From assembly GCA_040954595.2 (NCBI GenBank), contig CM082594.2, positions 10,850,001-10,914,000 on the forward strand: DNA of 64,000 nucleotides, written 5' to 3'. Positions within the stretch are counted from its first letter, which is position 1. Every line of letters starts with the position of its first letter. The stretch is from Balanoglossus misakiensis (Eukaryota > Hemichordata). The notes beneath the pieces were generated by a model. That model was not told where the DNA came from. It worked only from the letters and a program-made list of their open reading frames with translations, and ran no database searches. Position numbers and translations under genes: made by a program. Below, piece after piece: positions 45,719 to 57,710 of the stretch.

Positions 45719-48700
45719 ATGGAATCACAAATTTCTGAAAGTTCAAAGTTCAGTGAGAATAGGTCACTTGGACAAGAAGGGAGTTGTCAAGCAAAACAGT
45801 GTGTTAAGTGTACCAAGGATGATAGCGACAGTGTTCAGAACAATCGTGTTACAACATCGGATACAGCAGACACTATATTCCCATCAGAATCGAACATCAT
45901 TATGAGTAGTAATCAGGACAGATTGGTTGGAAATATCACTGGCAGCAGTGTGGACTTTGAGACTAGAAGTTGGCAGAATGCACCCCAGATAAGCATGACA
46001 CAGCAAAATTCAGGACTTGGCGTAGCCAGCTCATGTTGGACTGATTTCCCCGACGAAGGCGATGGAAACTCTAGTCATGATAGAGGATCATGCAAGCGCA
46101 AATCAAGTCCATCTGACAGTGACTGCAACCGTGCCGTGCCAACTGAAATCAGCCAGAACGCACACAGCGAGGTGTCAAGCGAACAGTCAGGCTCCAGAAA
46201 TGATCTCAGAGAACCAGAGTCCGATTTCCAGGAATACAATACAGCACCTTCCAAAAGACCACGTCTGGAGAGATCACAGAGTGACACTCACAGCAGCTCT
46301 GACAATCTTGAGCTACAGGAATACCACATAAATAATCTTCCCCGATTTCTGCTGATACACATCATGTCCTACTTCCCCATGCCGACCCTGTTGACCAAGG
46401 TCTGTCTCGTTTCCAAAGACTGGTACGAACTCTGTCAGGATCCAAGCCTCTGGCGTAGACTGAACTTGGATGAATACAAACAAGTCACTGATGAGATACT
46501 GATCAAGTTGACCAAACTTAGTGATAATGTCCGGTCTGTGAGTCTGGCTGACTGCACCAACTTGACTGATGATGGAATAGTTGCCATGGCAAAGCAGTGC
46601 CCCACCCTTACCGAGTTTAAGTCAATGAGGTATGGCTGTACTCTGTGTTTGCTGTGAATCTTTGATTATATTTGCCAGGATTTGTTAAACAAGCTTATTT
46701 TGATCACATGCTTTTTCTTTCTGTGTGCATTTCAGATGTCCACAGCTCACCCGGAAAAGTTTCTGTGCAGTGGCTGAATGTTGTCCAAAGTTGCAGATGC
46801 TCAATGTGTCAGGGTGTAGGGAGTTTAATGATGAGAGTCTGAAGAAGGTGAGTTGTCCATGAAAATGTGTGACACACAGCTTCTGAATCATCAAACTATT
46901 TGAGTGTACTGAAATGAGTGTAATGTTTATTGTATGACCAGGTAGCTGCTGGCTGTCCGAAATTAACCCATGTCAGAATCAGTGCTTGTCCCAAAGTCAG
47001 CGATGAAGGTCTGAAGGAGTTGGCAAGATGTGCTCCAAATCTGTGGGTTCTTACTTGCCAGGAGGATTTCAAGGTGAGTGAATACTGTTGTGTGATCGCA
47101 TGACTGTTCAAAGCCAAATGTTACTGGACAAGTTATTTTGGAATAATTCAAATTGAATGATCACTTCAGTACAGGCATACAGTGACACGTATCAACAAGT
47201 TTGATCCTTATCACTATAATAAATTACAAAAAGAAACCTGTATCTGGAAGACAATGAAATGGTTATACATGTAGAAATATGATTTTATTGCTATGTTTGT
47301 TCCAAACAGATCACTGATGCCTCTATACCGGGAGCGGTGGCAAGTTTCAAACAGTTGCAGATATTGTGCCTTCACGCGACACGTGTTGGAGACAAAGGAA
47401 TCTGGGAAATATCAAAGGTTTGTAAAATAGGGTGTATACCTAGAGTGAGTCCAAAGGTTAACCTATGGCATGACAGCTGTGAAAGGTCAACATTTGGTAC
47501 TTTGGTCAACTCTTAACAGCTAGGTACATTGATGTTATATATGTTAATGACAATACATGAAAATATGAGACAAGTCTCTCCTTTTCCTTTTCCAGCTGAA
47601 ATATCTGAAGAGTATAGACATGACTGACCTGTCTACTGTTTCTAATGCGGCCATCAGAAATCTCGTGCAAAAGTGTACAATATTGATAACACTGAACCTG
47701 TGTCTCTGCACCCAAGTTTCTGATGAAACCATCGCTTACATCGCCAGATATGCCAAGAATCTGAGGAACCTGTACCTGGTCTCTTGCAAAGTCACCGATG
47801 AAGGTAATAAACCTTGCTTTCTTTCACTGGAAATTTCAAATTTCAAGTTAATTTGGTGAGTGGTTGCAAACTGGCTGGCACGAATGTCAGACCACAAACA
47901 TACGAGAACTGTTGGCAATTCTAAAGTGGTGAATTCTGAATTCATTGCAGCGTTAATCAGCGTAGGAAAGTACAGCAAGAGTATTGTGCACATGGATGTT
48001 GGATGGTGTCGGGCCGTGTCTGACAAGGGTGCCATCAGCATCTCTGAGGACTGCCAGCAGCTGACGTACCTGGGTCTGACGCGGTGCGACCAAGTGCGCC
48101 ACGAGACTGTGCTGGATCTGGTGAAGAAGTACCCAAGCATCCACTACAGCACGTCCCAACTGGACAGCGAGAGGGTGATCGAGAAAGCCAGGAAGAGCGG
48201 ATTCAACTTCAAGGATGATGGCGCTGGCGAGGGCACTGATGGGAGTAGCGAGGCTAGTAGCAGTGTTTCGACTCCGAGGAGGGCGTCTACGTCAACGGGC
48301 AGGAACGTCAGTTGCAACACCACCATAGTCATGGCCAGGAACCCACCACCGCAGCGCACGCCCATGCGGAACAGGCACAGTGGCAGTAGTACCACCAGCG
48401 GTAGAGCTGGTACCACCAGCAGTGTAGAGGTGGCCACCAGCAGTAGCTGGGGTACTAGCAACAGTGGTACCACCACCAGCAGTAGAGGTGGTATCACCAG
48501 CAACATTGGACCTAGCAGTAGTAGTGGTGGTACCACCAGCACTAGCAGGGGCACCGACAACAGTGGTACAACCAGCAGTTACAACAGCAGTATTACTAGC
48601 AGCTCAGACCACCACAGCGTTGGTAGCAGCAATGATTTTGGCAGCGACAGCGTCAATATGACCAGCAGAAATGTGACTGGCAGCAATGGCCAGTTGAATA

Positions 48701-48807
48701 TCATCAACAGCAATGGCGACAGCACCCAAGACAATACCAGCAGCAGTCCAGGCACACTGTCCAAATCCTTGACGCAGACGTCCCCAGGAGAGCATCATCA
48801 GCTGTAA
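45719..48807 (+). CDS. FBXL17: F-box/LRR protein FBXL17
   Basis: Substrate receptor of an SCF ubiquitin ligase. Vertebrate FBXL17 removes wrongly paired BTB-domain dimers. Six coding exons: 45719-46629, 46736-46847, 46942-47073, 47310-47417, 47596-47803 and 47951-48807. They total 2328 nt, 775 residues, against 701 in human, with all phases consistent. Residues 1-200 are polar and Ser-rich. The F-box is about 202-250 (INNLPRFLLIHIMSYF through KDWYELCQDPSLWRRL). About twelve leucine-rich repeats follow to about 585, collinear with human FBXL17, including LNLCLCTQVSDE, LYLVSCKVTDEALISVGKYS and DVGWC. From about residue 600 there is a Ser/Thr/Gly/Asn-rich tail absent from the vertebrate protein. 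In that tail the last exon is built of AGC/ACC-like trinucleotides. The ATG at 45719 is the first in-frame Met after the upstream acceptor. Confidence 0.93.
48370..48760 (+). repeat. Imperfect trinucleotide-repeat coding tract in FBXL17
   Basis: Interspersed AGC, AGT, GGT and ACC triplets (units such as GGTACCACCAGCAGT) encode Ser, Thr and Gly runs in the C-terminal tail. The tract keeps the reading frame open to the stop. Confidence 0.8.
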
Positions 48808-50560
48808 CACAAATCTGGTCTTCAAAAACAGAAAGTAGCAAAAATGGCGACAAGAGACATTAGCTGTCTGATAGGATCATGTCTCTCAACACCCGACTAG
48901 TATTTAAACTTGTATCTCAAATATTACACTGGTTTGGAATAGATTATATTATGCAGATCACTTTTGTATGTTACCAACTGTATATACAGAGTATAAAGTT
49001 CTGGTAACTTTATATAGTAATTTCATAAATTGATGTTTTTTGTTGTTGAATTGTCATATAGACATGCAGTGTTGAATTTTCGTGAAGACATAAAGTGTGC
49101 AATAATCATTGTTACTTTGAGGGGTGGGGGAGGGGCTGGTGTTGATTGTGGGGGTAACTTGTTCCTCCCCATGCTTGGAATTGATCAGTGAGAATGGTTT
49201 GTCACTGGTTCTTCATTGTCCAGAGAACTGTGCAGGGAAACCTCGATAGGTTTGGCAACCTGCAACTGATAAAGTTTGATGAGAGTCTGTGTATACAGTA
49301 TAGTTACCCCAACAGGAAGTATACACTGTAATAAAAAGGAAAGTCTCAACAGACCCTGGTTATATGTTGTACACATTTCTATTTATGGAATTATAAATAA
49401 TGGACTGAAATGTTATGTACCACGAGAGAAACTATGAAACGTTTTCAGATACTTGTGCCAATAAAGTTCAATTTTATGCTCAAACATTGGATCTTTAGTG
49501 AAGTTCTTTCAATGGACAGGAGAGAAATTGTATACAGTGTGTCACACGATTTTGTTTCAGTACGTCTTCCATTGTTTGAAACTATCCTGATAACTTGGTT
49601 ACAAAGCAAAGACACATGACATGAGGTTTGAAACCATAATACAATTTACTTAAATAATGCAACAGTGGTTCAAAGTCTACGGCACAATTTTTCAAATGTG
49701 TTCAGAAATATAGTTTTACAGTGATCGGAAAATACATAAAATCACTGGCTGGATGCTCAAAAAACTTCAGTTTAAATATGTATAAAGTAACAGTTTGGTC
49801 AAAAAACAAAATTACAAAACTTGGTTACTTTAACGCAAGTCAAAACTCCAGTGGTCAACTGCATTTAACAGAGACCACTTCAACTTGAAAGGTGTTCTGA
49901 GAAAGCTCAACACAAAAAAGTAACAACACATGCATGTCATTTATACAAAGATACAGGAAGACGAAGACCAGGTCAGGTCGTAATGTTTACCTTTACCTAC
50001 ATTGTACTAACTTCTGTTTCTTTCTGCTCTCCATCACGGACAACACCCTCAAGCTACAAATTTCAGTCGCCTTCATAACAGAATCCCAGAATGAAACTCT
50101 CCTCTTGCATGTGGATGCAAAATTATGATATCTGAAAATTTGAATCCTTCTGTGAGTAATAACATGGTTTGGAGACAAGTATTAAATGCTATATTAATAC
50201 AATACAGTGAGTTTGCAAAATGCTGTAAATTGCAAAAATGTGACATGACATACCAATGGAAAAGTCTATGTCTTCAGTCAACAAAAATAGCTATCTCAAT
50301 AGTCTTAATAATCACTTTGAACTGACAGATAACCGTATCATACTGCACAGATCAAGAAGTAATTTACATGCTTTTAAGTATCACTTTCACCTCCATGTGT
50401 CTCCTTTTGGTTGTAGATCAATTTTTCGCTGTGAAACGTACATGTAATAACACCGCACGAGTAAAGAGACATGTGTTACATCCTTGGTATGGCCAGCAAG
50501 AAACCCTGCTGCTCTGGAAGCATCATCAAAACCTCTGTGCGTTGCGATGATGTTGTCTGT
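48808..50560. other. Convergent 3' region between FBXL17 and the Praja gene
   Basis: FBXL17 3' UTR on the left, probably ending after the AATAAA at 49460. The Praja 3' UTR (minus strand) is on the right, with no clear signal identified. No coding exon was seen. Confidence 0.5.
49460..49465 (+). terminator. Candidate FBXL17 polyadenylation signal
   Basis: AATAAA about 650 bases after the FBXL17 stop codon. Confidence 0.55.
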
Positions 50561-53222
50561 TCAGCCATCAGGGCCCAGGACATGGCGACACACTGGGCAG
50601 GTACCAGACTGTAGTGCAAAGAGAAACAGATCAAAGCTAATGAGCTAACCTATATCTTGTCACAGACTCAATCTACCATGGATTAGTGGCTGGCAGGTTA
50701 CTTTCAACCCCGAGGGCACTATCCAATACAAGTCTATATCCACACTTCCCTACAGCATTCCCAACAACATCTCAAACAACGGAAGACATCATTGGACAAG
50801 TACACTTACCTTCTGCAGCCAGGCTGTTATACACATTGGGTGAAACAGATGGTCACACGGTAACTTGTTGACAGACTCACTCAGCTTGTATTCACACTGA
50901 CAGATAGCGCAGGTCAGTTCATCGGCTGTAGACAAAAGAAAGACAGAGTTGTAATTTCTGAATAAATCTAGCTACACATAGCAGAGACAGGAATTTCATC
51001 ACCACCGAGCACAACCTACCCAATTGCTTCTGTGAGATCCTAACTTGGGGCAAGTCATCGATGACATCTTGAGTGGCAGGGGGCGGAGCTTGGTCACCTT
51101 GTAAGTCAGGGTGTAATGCCAACATGTGAAGAATTGCATTCTGAAAATAAAAGAATTAAAAAAAAGCTCAAATGAAATGCACCAGAATGTATTTGTAATA
51201 AACAACTCTCTGTTGTAGCATTTGAATTCCTCTTACTGCAAACTGCAAAGTTATTGCGTACTATAGCAGTCATCACAAACAAGCATTTTAGCCATTTACC
51301 TCGAAAAGAGTCTGCATAACTTCCTGAGTGTGGTGCAGCCGGTTGTGTATTATCATTTCCAAGGGGTTGGAAGGAGGAGGTAGTTGAATAAACGGAAAGA
51401 ATGCATCTTCTATATCGTCATGGAACTCGTCTGCAGCTCTATAAATAGAAACAGCAAATAACAGAGTTAATAATGGTTTATTTCAAAAAGCTTTTGAGTT
51501 ACTTTGAGAATTTCTATACAGTGTTTTCTTCATCCTTACACTTTATATGGAGTATAGAAAATCCTACCTGTAAAGTTCGTCATCCTCTTCCATATCAGAC
51601 ATGTCCTCTGCTGTGTATTCCGAATCTTCCGAGTTGCTGTCGGAGATCAGGGGAGGGAACCAACTGGCACTCTCCATGCTGGTCTCACCATGGTTACCAC
51701 CACCATGGCTACCAGAGGATAACTCTGAAAGATCAGAGTCGGTGTCAGAGGTGAGAGAGGGCATGGACTCGTGGTCTGTATCAGAGTTCTGGTCAGAGCT
51801 ATCTGAGCTAGAGGAGGATATGTATCCTGGGTAGAGCAAGTCTGGGAGGTGATCACTGTCTATACTATCCTCACTGTCAACAAAGTGGGCACTGCCGAAC
51901 CGATTCACCATGCAAGAGAATACGGTCGCCATCATGTTTTGCACAGCTGAGCCTTGGGCCTGTTGCATACTCGGGCCCTGCTCGGGGTGGCTTGTTTGGG
52001 TGCGAGTGCGGGGCCTAGTTGGGGCAGTGCGTCTCACAACCACATCCTCGTCTGACTCTGAGTCAGAGCTATCATACAAGGTAGGGAGGGAAGCAACACT
52101 ATCTACCACGGGTCTACGCTTACGTGACCGACACTCACTTCCTCTGCTTTTCGCTTTTCCAGTCTTTTTCTTGGATGAGCTTTTGGGAATGCTGGGTGCT
52201 GTCCCTTGATTGTCACTGTGCCCTTTGCCTTTCGAACTCTTAGACGGACTGTCTTTGCTAGATCTCTTACTGCCACGTGAGGATTTGGGATTCCTGGAGT
52301 CCGGTGCACTCGAGGTACTCCTGGGGCTGTCTTTCTGTGTCTTTGATTTTTGCCTCGTCGCAGGCACACTGCTGGCCGAGGCACCACTGCCACTGGACAG
52401 AGGTTTCACCCCGTGTCTGACTTGCTTTGATTGTTCCTGCTTATCACTGGAAGAAACAGCCCTCTTGCGTCGAACTTGTCTTTTGCTCTGCCGCTGCCCA
52501 TCTGCTGAATCTCCGGCATTCTGCTTGGGGCTGCTTTTCCTGGCACCTTTAGGCTTGCCTCCTTCGACATTCCAGTCTCTGTCAGATCCATGGGCGCCAC
52601 CACCATGCTTCTGTGGACAAGCGCCATCATGAGTTTCACCGACTGTTCTTGATTTCCTGCTTTTGATTTTCACTCCATCCTCCACACTGGCGTCCGTCAG
52701 TCCTTTCCTACTCCGTGTCCGTGACTGCGGCACTTTCTTCCCTCTGGGTTGTAGCTTCTCCTTCTTTTCCGTGCCTCTTAAATGACTGCTGATGCTGCTT
52801 CCACTGTTGGAAGCTTCACTCATGCCTCTCCCGGATATCTTGGATTCTTTCCGCTTCATGCTGGGACCAGATTCATCCAAAGCTGCGTATTCCAAAGCTA
52901 CACTTGCCACTGTGGTTTGGCTCTGATTCAAGTTCTGGGGGAAAAGTATCATACAAAGTTTGTTAGTGAAAGCAGTGATTTTAACCCTTGTAAGTCACTA
53001 AGAAACATGGAGCGTTGAAATTCACATAGGGGGCTTGACATCAAATTGAAACGAATCGCTGACACTTACCTTTCTGTTTGCACTACTTGAAGAGTCGACT
53101 GATGTACCAGAATACGGCATAGGTCTGCAATTCATATACGTCGTATACTGTCTCTCATATCTTCTTCCAGTTGCTGAATTGTATATCTTGTTCTGTTTGT
53201 TGACTTCCTGGCTCCTTTGCAT
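50561..53222 (-). CDS. PJA2: Praja-type RING-H2 E3 ubiquitin ligase
   Basis: Six coding exons: 53222-53070, 52934-51568, 51438-51300, 51140-51020, 50925-50810 and 50608-50561. They total 1944 nt, 647 residues, with phases consistent. The C-terminal RING-H2 has C599, C602, C617, H619, H622, C625, C636 and C639 (CAICQCEY, LPCDHLFHPMC, SGTCPVCR), an intron splitting it after Lys632. Just before it come PPPATQDVIDDLP and the preceding helical block, the Praja arrangement (human PPASKE.IESLP). The large second exon encodes about 455 residues of basic Ser/Lys/Arg-rich then acidic Ser/Asp-rich low complexity, which is likely disordered. One invertebrate gene probably corresponds to both vertebrate PJA1 and PJA2. 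The symbol is given for position next to FER/FBXL17, not for a proven one-to-one match. Other RING-H2 families are less likely. Confidence 0.8.
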
Positions 53223-53223
53223 G

Positions 53224-53250
53224 CTACCAGGGTCCACACAACAAACACAT
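53224..53250 (-). promoter_or_regulatory. Upstream open reading frame ahead of the Praja start codon
   Basis: After the acceptor that ends near 53271, the first ATG (53250) opens eight codons and stops at TAG (53226-53224). One base separates that stop from the main ATG at 53222 (TAGCATG). The arrangement could limit or couple translation of the main frame by reinitiation. Confidence 0.55.
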
Positions 53251-54107
53251 GGGATGACTAACCTGCAATGGACCAGAAAACCATCATTTGTTATTCATGA
53301 AGAACAAAAGATTGACAAACTGTTAACGAGCAGTTAACACACCCACTAAAGGCAACCTACATGATCTCAAAAGTGACAAGAACTACCATATGAGATACTT
53401 CCTGACTAAGGGGAGGTGTGAATATGTTTCTAGACCAGTGAGTGTAGAAATATACATTGTGTTATGATGCAGATTTCATACAGGTATTCAACTAATATCA
53501 GTAACTCCATGTCACATAAATCTTCATAAATTACAGAGTATTGTTCCAATGTTGGTTGTGATGCATACATCAAGCTCAAAATCCAGCTAAAGCAGTGCTT
53601 GAACATAGATTCACCTTGAATCAAGGGCCCACACAACGGTTATGGAAGGTGGATATGTTTTCCCCCAGAAGTGGCCTTGGGTATGTGGAAACAAGTCTAC
53701 GTTGCACGATAAAGTCCTACAAAAACCGGTGATACTAAAATGTACACTACTTCTATCATACTTACGCCTACGGTCATCTCCTCGCTGTAGACGGGTGAAC
53801 CAGCAATCGAGACGGAGACCCAAGTTGAAGTGAAGACAATCTTGTCGAAACGAGAAACGGAAGCAACGGTAGACCGGAAGTGCTATTTGTTCGATAAATG
53901 ATCTCTCCACTTACAAAAACACAGTTGTTAAGCCATTTCAAAATAACTTTATGTTTCGCGACTCCTTAGACATCTCTTTGGCCATAAGAGTCCCCCAAAA
54001 CGTCATTTTAGGCATATAAATGATCATCCAAATATCCTGAAATAGTTCAGATCATGAACATTCATATGCAAAGAAACGAAACAAACACAGGATGTACATT
54101 GTCATTG

Positions 54108-54113
54108 TTTATT
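54108..54113 (-). terminator. Candidate distal CSDE1 polyadenylation signal
   Basis: AATAAA on the minus strand, at the far end of the gene-free stretch after CSDE1 and before the Praja upstream region. Confidence 0.4.
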
Positions 54114-54690
54114 TTCATAGTATTTGTGATTTTGTTGACAACCTGATCTCAGAATACATATCTCTGCCACAGGTAACCATAACAATATCTGGTTGACAGA
54201 CTATGCAAATTACATTACCCTGTTGGTTGCAACTGCTCAAAATTACAAATCGTATCGTACCATAGTTTTTTTTTTTACTTTGTCATTTTTTATATTTTTT
54301 TAAATTCTACATTCTCACTGATGTTATAAATTTCAATTCAACCACAGAACAGTACAGTACACACTGCTGTTTTATTTACAAAATTTCTGAGTGAAGTCAT
54401 CTTCGACTGGTGCCAACGCACTCCCAAAATCTTTGCACTTCCTTCATTATCTCTCAGGTCACAGAGGCAAGTGTAGACGATTTTTCAGACAAAATTTCAT
54501 CAGTATGGCTGAGATCAGAAATAAATAGCCCCTTTACACTAGACAACATACAAAAGTCATGTTGATTCACTGACAATTACATTATCAAATATCACACTTT
54601 CACAAAAAACTTCAAATTCGATTTCTTCATGACCCCGATCTCCATACTATTCTGACTTGCCCTGTACAGGTACATTATCTGTTTGACATG

Positions 54691-54708
54691 CCTCTCTCTC
54701 TCTCTCTC
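54691..54708. repeat. (CT)n dinucleotide tract
   Basis: About eight consecutive CT units on the plus strand (GA on the transcribed strand of the putative CSDE1 3' UTR). Confidence 0.85.
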
Positions 54709-57700
54709 AAGCCCCCATCACTTTTAGCACCATCCACAAAACCATTACACATGCAATTTACAAAATTCTGAGATTCTGTCACATATTTTTAGTTTTAAAG
54801 GATTTAAAAACAGAACTGTCAATATTACTCGATCTGTTTCAACACAGTCTTGTGGTCTGACTGTGGTTCAAATTCATTGTCAGCTAGGCTACCACAGTTT
54901 TTTTTTCATATTGCTGTTTCACTTCAAATTTCACTGTCACCCAATTTATTCCCACTGGTTCAGTTGAAGGGTGTTTCATACAAAACATATCTACAAAGAC
55001 ATGATATCAAGAAAGAATAAAAAAATAATAGAATTCAATACAGATCAGAATTCTGCAAAGAAGTGGGTTAGCGTTACACAGTAAATTCTCTTCTCTACTT
55101 CACAAGTCCTGTATTTCTAAATGACAGGGAAGCACATCTTTTTTATTTAATGCATAACTCAAGACTTGCATCTCTCCTCGCTGTATTTTGTTCAAGTCTG
55201 CATATCACTGAAGTCAAATCATATTTTAGTGAAGGCAACATAATTTATAGCACTCAAGTTAACTCACAAAGAATGGAAAAAGAAGAAATTCTCAATTATA
55301 AATCTGTGAGAAATTAAACTTTATAAAAGTTGAGCACACCACCCGAATACATAAAGTTCATATCACTATGACGCCGTTCTGACATAAAACAAAAGCTCGG
55401 TCATTTAGTTTATTGGCAATAGGTGGCGCTGAGTCCCACACAGCAGATACCACACCACAAGCTGCTTCAGCATCGTTTTATGTTTTTTTTTTGCATACAT
55501 GGGGCTTATTCTAGGATTATCTACGGACAAAAGGTATTTGCAAGATCCAAATACAGTAATAAGGTGCTAACACAAAGGAATGATATATTACGGCAATGAA
55601 TCTGCCATGAGATTTTTAAAAAAGTCACTTTCATTGATAACATCTAGATAACATCTAGACACTCAAATCAGAGTATTGCTGAAGAAATTATGTGACCCTA
55701 AGAGTCTGAACTTGTAACACAGTATATTCAGACCCTGATCATAAAATAATTTTGAGTTCATAACAAAAATAACTCTGTAAATATATTTTCTTGAATACTG
55801 AGAACATGAAATTTTTTTTTCTGCTCACCCATCAATCCCATAATGCACTTACATCAACAGGGGGTAAATTCATAATCTTGGTCACTCGAAATTCTGGGAC
55901 TTTTTTACCAGATCACCGATATTTTCCAGGAGTGGTTATGCAAATTCCTCCGCGTGTAGAAACCTCATCTGACCATTAATCACAATAACGTTCCAGAGTG
56001 AAATACGATAATACAGAATGGTGAAGCACTCTCAATCTTTAACTCTGGAAAATGCAGCTTTCAAAAAGATTTCTTGCACCATTTGTTTAAATTCAGGCAG
56101 CCATGTTGAATAGTGCATCATGGGAAGGAAGCGTTGGTATCTAGACTTTGCAAAACTCTGTCACAGATTCTGACTCTCACACCAGAAACAGACCATGAAG
56201 CTTAAAGTAACATCTTGGTATGGAATCAGTAATCGTCACAAAACAACACTCATAAATTGAAATTACAGTGTTTTTTTTTAATTATTCTTTTAAGTCAATT
56301 TATAAATTTTGACACTTTATATATTATTTGAGTTGGTCATTTCGGTTTATTATCAGTCATCATTTAGAAAATAAACTTGGATTTCATGGAAAATACCACG
56401 CAATCAAGTTAACATTCTACAGGACAATATATTAGTAAAGTAATTGGAAGACGGAATGACACAAGATCAATTTGTCGAACATTGTCCCTGACATCCATAG
56501 CAAGTTATTTTTTAAATCAAACTTTGTCATTCTATTGTTATAAAGCATGTTTACATGTGGCCTCACAAATGCATCGTATTTGGATTATTTTAGTCTCTGT
56601 ACAACTATTTGAAGGTATTTTTAGACTGATAGATCTGCATAACTTTTTCTGCCCAGCAGCAAATTTGTTCGTGGTATATATCCAGTTGATTCTATGTTAG
56701 GAAAACTCTGTGGGTTAGGGGGCCTGACCTATTCAACAGAAATATAAGCACCACAGCAGGTAGCTGGCAAAAGTGTTCTAAATATAAGGCATGCTGCTGT
56801 ATCTATTTACATGTCATATCACATGACATGTCGACAGATTCAAACGCATCTTTTGGTTTGTATTTATATAAATTAATGTAATCTTGAGAAGCTTGTTGTC
56901 ACTCAAGGGGGTATCTCTGCGATGTCTTTCCACTCATCTGAAATAATCACAGTTACGGTTCTTGTTTGGGGGAAACCAGCTAGGTGGGGTTGCATTCTGG
57001 GTAGTGAGGGTCAACAGTTCATTAGTTCAAAGGTCAGTGAAGGGATACTCTACTTGTATTCAATTTCATATCTACACTGCAGGAATATGAATCCCCTTTT
57101 CCATCCTGACGCATACCAAGATAGATAACGTCCATAACTATTAATGTCTTCCCTTGTCCGTGGTTCATTTTTTAGACCACGGATGTCAGGTTTACCTACA
57201 ACACATTTTCTTTTCAAAAGACGCTTAAAAAGTTGTGTGGCACCATCTGAAAAAGGGTGTCGCTCGCACAACCAATTTAGAAGTCGATTTCACATGATTG
57301 AGCATCAAGATAATAAAAGCGCTAATTGTAAATGACAATGGATATAGAGTTTGTTTCAGCGATAACATAACACGGCACCAGCATGGTTGAGCTTGTCTTG
57401 TCAATATAAAGAATAAACACACTGTTGGTATGAAATTATCTTGCCTCATATTCGTCACTATGAGACTGACAACCAAACCACAACAAGCTCAACCAAGCTG
57501 GCAAACTACAGATTTCCTAAATCTTGTTAATTTTACTATTATTTACGATATTAGGGGGGAGCTAAATTTTTTTACACACTAAAGGGGACTTGAGAAGTTT
57601 AGATAACCAGGTTATCTGGGCCATTACTACTGATGATTCTGGACCGGGTAAAGGGCACATGGGGATGCGTTTAAAAAAATGTCTTTCACCCTTCTGAATT

Positions 57701-57710
57701 CATAATTTTT

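Larger units (their letters stand above)
53272..57710. other. Praja upstream region and long CSDE1 3' UTR
   Basis: About 53280-53980 is the likely Praja 5' region; its first exon was not fixed. From about 54110 to 57710 no exon is recognisable on either strand. The DNA is AT-rich and ends at the CSDE1 stop. A minus-strand AATAAA at 54108 would give CSDE1 a 3' UTR of about 3.6 kb. A shorter one is possible. Confidence 0.45.

Noticed and set aside
48144-48560. 138-codon minus-strand Leu/Val-rich frame
   Set aside because: It is the mirror of the FBXL17 triplet-repeat tail and has no independent splice or start evidence.
52210-52632. 140-codon plus-strand frame rich in Leu and Cys
   Set aside because: It is the antisense of the low-complexity second Praja exon, whose biased codons keep the other strand open.
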